Shown here one piece after another: positions 1 to 6,029 of a stretch of DNA of 6,927 bases. The first letter of the stretch is position 1. Every line of letters starts with the position of its first letter. A model generated the notes under the pieces. That model saw only the letters and a list, made by a program, of their open reading frames with translations, did not search any database and was not told the DNA's origin. The stretch comes from CAZDHT01 sp964505325. GTDB taxonomy: Bacteria > Planctomycetota > PUPC01. The stretch is from positions 1 to 6,927 of the forward strand of contig CAZDHT010000271.1 in assembly GCA_964505325.1 (NCBI GenBank). Reading direction: 5' to 3'. The translations under genes and the position numbers were made by a program.

Positions 1-155
1 GGCTGGCTGTAGTCATAGGTCGTCTGGGTCTTGTCGGCCGGCAGCCGGACCCATTCGTTCACCGGCAGGCTCTTGAGGTCCAGCCCTCCCGCGAGGGCGG
101 CGTGGCCGAACCCGAAACACAACAAGACTGCCGGGCCGATCAATATCCTTCGCAT
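1..155 (-). CDS. Secreted protein of unknown function, N-terminal part only
   Basis: The reverse strand opens with ATG at 155-153, preceded by a GGGAG ribosome-binding site about 8 bases upstream, and reads without a stop to the window edge (51 codons plus 2 bases). Residues 1-22 form a classical signal peptide: MRR, then a hydrophobic core, then a small-residue cleavage site ending HAALA before GGLDLKSL. The visible mature part (LPVNEWVRLPADKTQTTYDY) is rich in polar residues and Trp/Tyr, as at the start of extracellular beta domains, but I recognise no family. The product is therefore probably exported through Sec. It is transcribed divergently from the lipoprotein operon, with its own promoter-like hexamers at 192-220. 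The signal peptide is directly visible; the function is unknown because most of the gene lies outside the window. Confidence 0.8.
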   Translation of the reverse strand, partial: MRRILIGPAVLLCFGFGHAALAGGLDLKSLPVNEWVRLPADKTQTTYDYSQ

Positions 156-191
156 CGAATCATCTCCCGCACCCAAGTTGGATTTGAGGCC

Positions 192-220
192 ACAGTAACC
201 GACCCCGCGCGCGCAGTCAA
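192..220 (-). promoter_or_regulatory. Sigma70-like promoter for the leftward secreted-protein gene
   Basis: On the reverse strand, a -35 hexamer TTGACT (220-215, five of six matches to TTGACA) is followed after exactly 17 bp by TACTGT (197-192), a weaker -10. Predicted initiation near 185 gives a leader of about 30 bases before the ATG at 155, with the ribosome-binding site inside it. The -35 and spacer are strong and the -10 is only fair. Confidence 0.5.
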
Positions 221-228
221 CTGCAAAT

Positions 229-238
229 CCCACGTGGG
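229..238. repeat. 10-bp palindrome CCCACGTGGG in the divergent control region
   Basis: CCCACGTGGG is a perfect inverted repeat lying between the two divergent promoters, just upstream of both -35 boxes. Its position suits an operator for a dimeric regulator acting on both genes. A 10-bp palindrome is expected several times by chance in 7 kb, so the assignment is weak. Confidence 0.25.
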
Positions 239-266
239 GCTGCGTCGCGGTTGCGCGATTCAGCAA

Positions 267-295
267 TTGTGGGTTGAGGGCCAAGTTCATATACT
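267..295 (+). promoter_or_regulatory. Sigma70-like promoter for the lipoprotein-oxidoreductase-transglutaminase operon
   Basis: TTGTGG (267-272) and TATACT (290-295) are separated by exactly 17 bp. The -10 matches TATAAT at five of six positions. Predicted initiation near 302 leaves a short leader of about 16 bases that contains the AAGGAAG ribosome-binding site (307-313) and then the ATG at 318. No other equally good promoter is seen before the two following genes, so this one probably drives all three. Confidence 0.6.
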
Positions 296-317
296 GTGGT
301 GAAGGGAAGGAAGCGTT

Positions 318-1124
318 ATGCGAGCGAACGGCAAATGGCTGGTAGTGGCCATGCTGCTGTCCTTCACGTCCGGGTGCGCCCATGTCTGGCGCGTGGCCGG
401 GCGCCCCAAGGTGAAGAGGGTCCGCGCCAGGATCACGGCCATCGATCTCCAGGGGGTCAGCGTGGCGTTTGACATCGACGTTCACAATCCGTACCCGTTC
501 CCACTGCGGTCGCCGCGGTTTCGGTACGGCATCGACGTGGAAGGAACCGAGCTGGTCCGAGCCGAGGACACCGCGGAGATGAGTGTGCCGGCGCGGGCGG
601 TCGGCACGGTCACACTGCCGTCGCGGATCGCCTATCGGAGCGCGTGGAAGACGTACCAAGCATTGTCGGCGGCCAAGGAGTTCGCCTACAGAATCCGCGG
701 CCAACTGATCCTGAGCGGAATGGGCCGGACGTACGTGCTTCCGGCCTCGCACACCGGGACCCTGCCCGTGCTGCGGGCCCCGAAGTTCTCCAATATCAAC
801 GTGCGGTTCGCCGAGCGATCTCCGATAAGCGCAACGGTCATCGTAGAGGCGGACATCGAGAACCCCAACATCTTCGCCCTCGGCATCAAAGACCTTGGCT
901 TCGTGCTCAAGCTGGGCGACGAGCAGGTGGGAAACCTGACAGCGTCGACTACCGCCGAGATTCCAGCCGGGAAGAGCGGTCGGCTGACGTTGAAAGGTCG
1001 CATCGTGACCGTCCGCGCCCTGCTTCGCCTCGCCCTCGGACAGAGCCTGGGCGAGCCGAAGATCGAGCCGACCGGTGCAATCGAGACGTCGTATGGACCG
1101 GTGAAGCTGCGGAAGCGCGAGTAA
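318..1124 (+). CDS. Lipoprotein with two tandem LEA14/WHy (LEA type 2) domains
   Basis: This 268-residue protein begins with a lysine-containing n-region, a hydrophobic stretch and a lipobox-like end (FTSGC, Cys20). It is therefore probably an exported lipid-anchored protein, although Thr at -3 makes the lipobox imperfect. The rest consists of two similar copies of a WHy/LEA_2 beta-sandwich, about residues 34-105 and 166-232. Each has the family signature of a beta strand ending in Asn-Pro (VHNPYPFPL at 56-63, IENPNIFAL at 181-189), later a T-AE-PA segment, and then a strand ending in RI. LEA14-type domains are known from desiccation and stress proteins and from many bacterial lipoproteins of unclear role. 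The copies are diverged, so the duplication is old. It is the first gene of an operon and the next gene starts 32 bp later. I can assign the family well, the biological role not. Confidence 0.82.
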   Translation: MRANGKWLVVAMLLSFTSGCAHVWRVAGRPKVKRVRARITAIDLQGVSVAFDIDVHNPYPFPLRSPRFRYGIDVEGTELVRAEDTAEMSVPARAVGTVTLPSRIAYRSAWKTYQALSAAKEFAYRIRGQLILSGMGRTYVLPASHTGTLPVLRAPKFSNINVRFAERSPISATVIVEADIENPNIFALGIKDLGFVLKLGDEQVGNLTASTTAEIPAGKSGRLTLKGRIVTVRALLRLALGQSLGEPKIEPTGAIETSYGPVKLRKRE

Positions 1125-1156
1125 CCCCGGGCCCCGGGCTGAATGAAAGGTCGGCT

Positions 1157-2134
1157 ATGGCTCCCACCATATGTGTCGTCGGTGCCGGGCACTGGTCGAC
1201 GTCTGCGCATCTGCCGGCGCTGAAACGAGTCCAGGAGGCCGGCCTCGCCGACTACGCCGGTGTGTGCGATCTGAGCGAGGACAAGGCCAAGCCGTACGCG
1301 GCGGAACTGCACGCCGGCGCCTACACGGACCTCGACAAGATGATCCGCGAGGTCAAGCCCAACGGGCTGACGCTGCTGGTCGGATGCGGTGACATGCCCG
1401 GGATGATATTGAAAGCGATCGAGCACGGGATTCCGTTCTTGTGTGAGAAGCCGCCCGCGACGGATGCCGGCACCCACATCCGCCTCTTGAACGCGGCGGG
1501 CGGCCTGGTGCACGCGGTCGGCTACAACCGCCGTCACGCGCCCTATGTGACCCGCGCCAAGGAATGGCTGGCGGGCGAGGCATTGCAGACGGTGACCGCG
1601 CACTTCGCCCGCCACCGCCGCCGGGAGGCGGATTTCACCACCACGAGCGTGCACGCCATCGACACGGTGCTGTACCTGGCGGGAGAGTTGGAATCCGCCC
1701 GCCTCGAGGTCGCGCCCACCGGCCACGTCTGCAACTCCTTCATCAGCGGATGGACGAAGGACGGCGTCCGTGTGGACGTGACGGTCACGCCCGATACCGG
1801 CTCGGCGCAGGAGCACTACATCGTGCGTTCGGCGGAGAAGACTGTCCGCGTGGCCTTTCCCCAGCGGCCGATGATCGACTATCCGGGCTACGTGGAATTG
1901 CACGAGAAGAACCAAGTGACACGGCGGCTGACATGCACGGACTTCGGCCTGGCCGAGGACGACCTGCCGGGCCTGACCGGCGTCCTGGCCGAGGAGGAAC
2001 TGTTCGCACGAATGTTGACCGGCAACGCGGAGCCGAGATCGACGCTCCGCACGTCGTTGCAGACACAGCAGCTTCGCGAACTCCTGGCGTGTTCTCCGAC
2101 GGGGAGAACAGAGATCGAATGGCCAACCACCTGA
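1157..2134 (+). CDS. Gfo/Idh/MocA-family NAD(P)-dependent oxidoreductase
   Basis: This 325-residue protein has the two-domain layout of the Gfo/Idh/MocA family. The N-terminal Rossmann fold opens with ICVVGAGHW (residues 5-13, dinucleotide-binding glycines). The family's EKP motif follows at 97-99 in FLCEKPP, carrying the conserved lysine, and then VGYNRRHAP (121-129). The C-terminal domain carries HxxD at 166-169 (SVHAIDT), matching the catalytic His/Asp region. Relatives oxidise or reduce sugars, inositols, or their acids and amines using NAD(P); the substrate here cannot be told. It has no signal peptide, so it is cytoplasmic. I chose the ATG at 1157 because GAAAGG lies six bases upstream and the Rossmann motif begins at once; the frame is open further upstream but that stretch lies inside the lipoprotein gene. 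It sits between a lipoprotein and an exported protein, an unusual place for a soluble dehydrogenase. Confidence 0.9.
   Translation: MAPTICVVGAGHWSTSAHLPALKRVQEAGLADYAGVCDLSEDKAKPYAAELHAGAYTDLDKMIREVKPNGLTLLVGCGDMPGMILKAIEHGIPFLCEKPPATDAGTHIRLLNAAGGLVHAVGYNRRHAPYVTRAKEWLAGEALQTVTAHFARHRRREADFTTTSVHAIDTVLYLAGELESARLEVAPTGHVCNSFISGWTKDGVRVDVTVTPDTGSAQEHYIVRSAEKTVRVAFPQRPMIDYPGYVELHEKNQVTRRLTCTDFGLAEDDLPGLTGVLAEEELFARMLTGNAEPRSTLRTSLQTQQLRELLACSPTGRTEIEWPTT
2090..2110 (+). promoter_or_regulatory. RNA hairpin at the oxidoreductase/transglutaminase junction
   Basis: TGTTCTCC (2090-2097) and GGAGAACA (2103-2110) form a perfect 8-bp stem with a five-base GACGG loop. It lies within the final codons of the oxidoreductase, 37 bases before the next start codon. 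No T-run follows, so it is not an ordinary intrinsic terminator. It could be an mRNA-processing or stabilising element that sets the level of the downstream gene. The base pairing is seen; the role is inferred. Confidence 0.4.
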
Positions 2135-2141
2135 AAGGAGG
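2134..2141 (+). promoter_or_regulatory. Near-perfect Shine-Dalgarno of the transglutaminase-like gene
   Basis: AAAGGAGG starts on the last base of the oxidoreductase stop codon (TGA, 2132-2134) and ends six bases before the ATG at 2148. It is the strongest ribosome-binding site in the window. It fixes the start, and suggests that ribosomes ending on the upstream gene can re-initiate and that this product is made at a higher level than its operon partners. Confidence 0.75.
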
Positions 2142-2147
2142 CCCGCT

Positions 2148-4049
2148 ATGCGTTACCCCGCGCTCGTGTTTCTGGCGTTACTGGTTCCGGTAGTGGCATT
2201 TGGCAGCGTGCTGTGCCCCCGCGTCACCAGCGAGCACAACGCCGACACCTCGGACCTGCTCCGCTTCCGCCAGTTCCATCAGTGGAAAGACAAGAAGGGG
2301 CAGGATCTCGCCCTGGCCGTGTGGAAGTACCTGTGCAATAAGGAGACGGGCCTGTATCACATGAACGAGGTGCTCGACGGCCCCGATCCGTCGCGGGAGT
2401 ATTCCACCGTCCGTGACCCGCTCAAGCTGATGAACGTCTACAACGTCGGCTATTGCGGCATTTTTGGCCCGACGCTCTCGGGCGTGTTCAACGGGATCGG
2501 CTTCGAGAAGACGCGCAGCTTCAGTGTGCCCAAGTGGCACCACTGCACCACCGAGGTCTGGTATGACGGTGCCTGGCACTACTACGACCTCGATGTCCGG
2601 GGGGCGCTGATGAAGCCCGACGGCGTCATCGCGTCCGTCGCCGAGGCGCAGAGGGACCGCAGCCTGTGGGTCAACCCGGCGCGAAAGGTCGAGCCGTTCT
2701 TCCCCAACGACCGCAACAAGGACCGCGTCTGGCGCATCTACCGCGACAGCAAGATCGACTACAGCTACCGCTGGTTCCAGATGGGCCACACCATGGACTT
2801 CCGCCTCCGCCAGGGCGAGAGCCTCACCCGATGGTGGCACCCCCAGGGCGGACGCTGGCACCACATCAAGAGCTACAACAAAGGCTTCGTCCGCAAGCTC
2901 CTGCTCAGGAAGCCCCTCGGCTACAAGTCCAACCACCGCGACTTCTCGGTGTGGACCCAAGGTAACGGACTGTGGCACTATGCACCGAACCTGACCGCCA
3001 AGTCGACCGACTTCGCCGACGGCGTGCGAAGCGTGCAAAACCTCAAGCCCGGCGCCAAGGGGCTCGAGCTCACGGCCGACAAAGGGACCGCCGTCTTCGA
3101 GGTCTTCACCCCGTGGATCATCGTCGCCAGGATCAACGACCTGGACGACGAGAGCGACGACACGGAAGCATCCGTGATCACGCTCGACGCGGCTCTCCAC
3201 GTGTCGCTGCTGGTCTCGGTGAATCACGGCAAGAGCTGGCAGGACGTCACGATGGTACAGCCCGGGAAGCACGCCGTCGACCTGACCAAATGGGTCAAGG
3301 GCGCCTATGGCTATCTTATCATGTTGCGAACCGCCGGCGGAGCCAGGCAGACCGCCATCCGCTCGATGTCCATCAACACCTGGGTCCAGGTCGCTCCGAT
3401 CAGTCTCCCGCGGCTCAAGCAGGGCGCCAACAAGTGCCGCTACGACCTGGGCGACCGCTACGGCAAGGCGACCACGCCGATGTTCGTCGCCCCCAACTGC
3501 ACCGACGCCGAAGATCTGAAGAAGTACGTCGTCGAAATGCCCAAGAGCTTCACTCCCCAGAGACTGTCCGGACGCATGCGGGGCGACGTGGTCCTGAAGC
3601 TGGCCGCGCCAGAGGGCCGCGAGATCGACTGGTTCACTGCCGGCGCCGCGTTCACCACCCACCAGCGGGGCGGCGCCAGGAACACGGCCAACCGCATCGC
3701 CTACGCCGTCGGCAAGCCCGAGAACTTCAAAGAGGTCTACAAGGCCAACAACCCGACCTGGATCAACCACTGGCGCTACCAGTGGGACCAGGACGTGAGA
3801 CTGGACCGGCCGGCGAAGGTCGTCTACGTCCGCTACACCGGCAACCCGGCCGTCAACGTGATCCGCGCGACCCTGCACCTGACGCCCAAGGGCAAGCCGC
3901 AGAAGGCGGTCCGGATCACCCACGGCTACAAGCTCGGCGGCAAGGTCGTCGAGAAGGTCGTCGAGATGAAGGAGCCGGGCGACTACACGGTGAAGGTGGA
4001 CGGCAAGCCGGAGAACGTGTTCATCAAGATGGCCTCGCCGTCACGGTGA
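2148..4049 (+). CDS. Exported transglutaminase-like (papain-fold) protein with beta-rich C-terminal region
   Basis: This 633-residue protein starts with a signal peptide (RYPALVFLALLVPVVAFG, cleavage near residue 19-20). Residues about 85-150 match the transglutaminase-like core. Cys103 lies in VGYCGIFGP, His132 in KWHHCTTEVWYDG with the usual four-residue step to Glu136, and Asp147 in WHYYDLD, so the Cys-His-Asp triad looks complete. Bacterial members mostly act as cysteine proteases or peptide amidases rather than cross-linkers, and many have unknown substrates. After a basic linker rich in Trp and Arg (190-270), residues about 300-420 look like a beta-sandwich with an Asp-box-like turn SVNHGKSW (357-364), the S-x-(D/N)-x-G-x-(T/S)-W pattern of sialidase-type beta proteins. 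The C-terminal 160 residues are beta-rich and lysine-rich. It is third in the operon, 13 bp after the oxidoreductase. The fold call is firm; reaction and target are not known. Confidence 0.82.
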   Translation: MRYPALVFLALLVPVVAFGSVLCPRVTSEHNADTSDLLRFRQFHQWKDKKGQDLALAVWKYLCNKETGLYHMNEVLDGPDPSREYSTVRDPLKLMNVYNVGYCGIFGPTLSGVFNGIGFEKTRSFSVPKWHHCTTEVWYDGAWHYYDLDVRGALMKPDGVIASVAEAQRDRSLWVNPARKVEPFFPNDRNKDRVWRIYRDSKIDYSYRWFQMGHTMDFRLRQGESLTRWWHPQGGRWHHIKSYNKGFVRKLLLRKPLGYKSNHRDFSVWTQGNGLWHYAPNLTAKSTDFADGVRSVQNLKPGAKGLELTADKGTAVFEVFTPWIIVARINDLDDESDDTEASVITLDAALHVSLLVSVNHGKSWQDVTMVQPGKHAVDLTKWVKGAYGYLIMLRTAGGARQTAIRSMSINTWVQVAPISLPRLKQGANKCRYDLGDRYGKATTPMFVAPNCTDAEDLKKYVVEMPKSFTPQRLSGRMRGDVVLKLAAPEGREIDWFTAGAAFTTHQRGGARNTANRIAYAVGKPENFKEVYKANNPTWINHWRYQWDQDVRLDRPAKVVYVRYTGNPAVNVIRATLHLTPKGKPQKAVRITHGYKLGGKVVEKVVEMKEPGDYTVKVDGKPENVFIKMASPSR

Positions 4050-5853
4050 ATCGCGCCCGGCCGGCGCGCGGTGGGTCCGTCCACTGGCAACTCGCCAGAG
4101 CGATCCTGAACTGTGGCCGGAACGGATCATCCTCGAACAGGTGGCTGAAGGTTGGGTGCGGCTCAAGCGGGTAGTGCACCTTACGCGGCACGTCTTCCGG
4201 CAGGCGCAGCGTGACCGTTGACCCGAAGGGCCCGCCTTCCACGCGGACCTCGTTGCCGTGGACGCTCAACCCGGCACCGAGCCACACGACCACCGGGATC
4301 TGGATACACAGTCGCCTGAGCCGCCTTACCTCCCACTCCGCCTCGAGCTCGCAGTCCGTATCGTTCCGCGCGCTGAAGCGGAATCGGACGGTCCCGTGTC
4401 CGAAGATCAGCTCCAGTGTCGGGATGCCACCCTCGACACTCGTCCGCGCCACCCGCGGCATGTAATACGACTGGAACATCTGGTGCAGCTCCTTGGGGTC
4501 TGCCGCCTCGGGCGCGTTCTCACCGGCGCGCGGCATCGAGTAGGCCAGGCACAGGCGCCGGCGCTCTTCCTCGTCGATCACGCCGAAGTCGACCGGGCCG
4601 GCGTAGCCCGTGTCGAGCACCACGTTGGCGCAGGGGACCTCGGACTCCCTCAGGCTGTGCCCGCCGCCGAGCACGAGCCGGCCGTCGCGGTGCCACAGTC
4701 CGATGCGCGACTCGCGTTCGAGTCGGTAACGGTTTCGCGTTTCGCGCGGGAGGTCGCTGTTCTGCCCCGACAGCGCCAGCACCCACGGCCCGCGGCGATG
4801 GAGCAGTCCGTCGAAGGAGACGGAATGGTTCTCCAGCGTTCCGTCCTGGTCCACGGGCAGCACGCCAGCGTCGTCCGCAGCGTGCGCCCTTTCTTCCGGT
4901 GGGACGTACTCGCCGAGGTAGACGCACGTATCGGCGGCGTAGAACGCGACTCGGACCGCATCGCGGGTGCTCTCCGCCGTGCGACGCACGTCCCCGGGCA
5001 CACCGATGTCCCGCCAGAGCTGAAACGCGCGGGCCGCGAGCACGCGGCCCTCCGGCGCCAGCTCCAGCCCAGCGCAGTTCGGGAAGAACGCCAGCATCGG
5101 GCTGTTGCGGCCGTCGAACGGGCCGACCGTGATGGCGTCGGGATAGGTGTAGGTAGCCATGAATGCCGCCAGCTTTCGCGCCGCCCGGCCGCATTCCTCG
5201 TCGCCGGCGCGCCGGTACATCCACGCAAGGGTAGGCAGCATCAGCCCGTTGTATCGCATCGATGGGCCGTGGTGCCGCCGCTCCTCCCAGAAGCCTTCCT
5301 CAGTCTGAAGCGCGATAGTCTGGCGGAAGAACAGCCGGCCCATCTCGCGCCACTCCGGCCGGTCCAGCACCTCGCCCAGCCGATAGAGCGACAGAAATCG
5401 CCACGCGTCGTGGTAGTTGCCCGTGAAGCCGAAGGGCTTCGCCAGCGCCTGAGCCGCCCACGCCTCGGAGCAGGCGATCCACCCGGCGCGGCGCTCGGCG
5501 CCAACGGCGTCCTCGAGCCACTCCAGCAGCGCCGCGATGACGTAGTTCGGGACCTCCAGCGACGTGCTCTTCAAGCCCAGGCGGACCCGGTAGCGCCAGT
5601 CATCGACGCACTTGTCGGTCAGGTCCAGTGCCAGCTCGAGGCACCAGTCTTCTCCGCACAGAGGGTTGTCCGGATGCTCCGTCCTGTACAGGTGCGCCAG
5701 CGCGTAGGCGGGCCACTTGAAGCCATAGTCGCACCAGATGGTCGCCTCCGGGCTTCCCTCCGGTGGTGCCGACAATACTCTCCCGCTTAGGCCGCGCACT
5801 GTCTCGGCCAGCTTTACTTCGATGCGGATCAACTCCGCTACAGGATCGATCAC
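4024..5853 (-). CDS. Large uncharacterised protein, predicted helical toroid plus beta domain (carbohydrate-active-enzyme-like)
   Basis: The product is about 609 residues from the GTG at 5853-5851, with no signal peptide. Residues about 5-290 are a run of amphipathic helices with repeated Trp/Tyr/His-containing segments: NYHDAWRFLSLYRLGEVL at 146-163, YNGLMLPTLAWMYRRAGD at 201-218 and DGRNSPML at 247-254. This resembles the alpha/alpha toroid of several polysaccharide lyases and glycoside hydrolases. From about residue 340 (ENHSVSFDGLLHRRGPW) it becomes beta-rich, as in the sandwich domains that follow such toroids. I cannot place it in a named family, and no catalytic residue is assigned. 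The GTG start is preferred over an upstream GTG at 5988. It has GAGG nine bases ahead, lies just downstream of a good promoter, and the 45 extra residues of the longer form look like non-coding translation. Its 3' end overlaps the convergent gene by 26 bp. Confidence 0.75.
   Translation of the reverse strand: MIDPVAELIRIEVKLAETVRGLSGRVLSAPPEGSPEATIWCDYGFKWPAYALAHLYRTEHPDNPLCGEDWCLELALDLTDKCVDDWRYRVRLGLKSTSLEVPNYVIAALLEWLEDAVGAERRAGWIACSEAWAAQALAKPFGFTGNYHDAWRFLSLYRLGEVLDRPEWREMGRLFFRQTIALQTEEGFWEERRHHGPSMRYNGLMLPTLAWMYRRAGDEECGRAARKLAAFMATYTYPDAITVGPFDGRNSPMLAFFPNCAGLELAPEGRVLAARAFQLWRDIGVPGDVRRTAESTRDAVRVAFYAADTCVYLGEYVPPEERAHAADDAGVLPVDQDGTLENHSVSFDGLLHRRGPWVLALSGQNSDLPRETRNRYRLERESRIGLWHRDGRLVLGGGHSLRESEVPCANVVLDTGYAGPVDFGVIDEEERRRLCLAYSMPRAGENAPEAADPKELHQMFQSYYMPRVARTSVEGGIPTLELIFGHGTVRFRFSARNDTDCELEAEWEVRRLRRLCIQIPVVVWLGAGLSVHGNEVRVEGGPFGSTVTLRLPEDVPRKVHYPLEPHPTFSHLFEDDPFRPQFRIALASCQWTDPPRAGRARFTVTARPS
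4052..4068. other. GC hairpin just past the stop of the transglutaminase-like gene
   Basis: CGCGCC (4052-4057) and GGCGCG (4063-4068) pair around a five-base loop, beginning three bases after the rightward stop codon. It lies inside the last codons of the opposing gene. There is no T-run on either side, so an intrinsic terminator is doubtful. It may slow polymerase at the convergent junction or simply reflect GC-rich coding sequence. Confidence 0.25.
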
Positions 5854-5888
5854 ACTGGTTTCCCTCGCAAGGGGCGCCTGCGCAGACG

Positions 5889-5917
5889 AGTATACTCGGC
5901 CCGCCGGTCCCCGACAA
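5889..5917 (-). promoter_or_regulatory. Sigma70-like promoter for the leftward toroid-like gene
   Basis: On the reverse strand TTGTCG (5917-5912) is followed after 17 bp by TATACT (5894-5889). Initiation near 5882 gives a leader of about 29 bases before the GTG at 5853, which is the main support for that start. The -10 sits inside the perfect 12-bp palindrome CGAGTATACTCG (5887-5898), a possible operator overlapping the promoter. Confidence 0.6.
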
Positions 5918-5934
5918 TCGGTGTTGCTGCCGAC

Positions 5935-5962
5935 TTGTCCTGCCGGGCACAGATGGTAGAAT
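5935..5962 (+). promoter_or_regulatory. Sigma70-like promoter for the DUF1284-like/methyltransferase pair
   Basis: TTGTCC (5935-5940) and TAGAAT (5957-5962, five of six matches to TATAAT) are 16 bp apart. Expected initiation near 5969 gives a leader of about 60 bases before the ATG at 6030. Its -35 box lies only 17 bp from the -35 of the opposing promoter, so the two are back to back and could share a regulator. Confidence 0.5.
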
Positions 5963-6029
5963 GCCGCCCAGATGGCGCCGCGTACCACCCAAGACGCGGC
6001 GAGCCACCCACTGCAGGAGTTGGACCGCC

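Noticed and set aside
1125..1138. Tandem CCCCGGG copies between the lipoprotein and oxidoreductase genes, able to form a 5-bp hairpin
   Set aside because: The stem is short, has no T-tract and lies inside an operon, so it is neither a convincing terminator nor a significant repeat in GC-rich DNA.
644..1156. Upstream extension of the oxidoreductase frame to 644
   Set aside because: The added 171 residues lie out of frame within the lipoprotein gene and are low-complexity Arg/Pro/Asp sequence. The Rossmann motif begins right after the ATG at 1157.
686..1915. Minus-strand open frame of 409 codons across the lipoprotein and oxidoreductase genes
   Set aside because: It crosses two well-supported genes and shows no motifs, so it is an antisense shadow.
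3565..3573. TGTCCGGAC, resembling the core of the 32-bp palindrome
   Set aside because: Only the central bases match, with no extended symmetry. Such short matches are expected by chance, so it is not a second copy.
2178..3923. Long open frame (581 codons) on the minus strand opposite the transglutaminase-like gene
   Set aside because: Its translation is dominated by Val, Asp, Gly, Leu and Arg with no motif, as expected for the antisense of a GC-rich gene. The forward frame has a signal peptide, a catalytic triad and a strong ribosome-binding site.
2972..4174. Plus-strand open frame of 400 codons in another frame of the transglutaminase-like gene
   Set aside because: It is almost entirely Arg, Gly, Gln, Pro and Ala, typical of an out-of-frame reading of GC-rich sequence.
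5425..5440. Six-base-pair hairpin GAAGCC/GGCTTC with a four-base loop in the toroid-like gene
   Set aside because: Stems this short are common in GC-rich coding sequence, and nothing in its position suggests a role.
4258..5790. Long open frame (510 codons) on the plus strand opposite the toroid-like gene
   Set aside because: The composition is rich in Arg, Val and His with no recognisable domain. The minus-strand protein has a regular helical and beta pattern, a promoter and a ribosome-binding site.
5854..5988. Upstream GTG at 5988 as the start of the toroid-like gene
   Set aside because: It has no ribosome-binding site, and the promoter at 5889-5917 lies inside this extension, so transcripts would begin after it.
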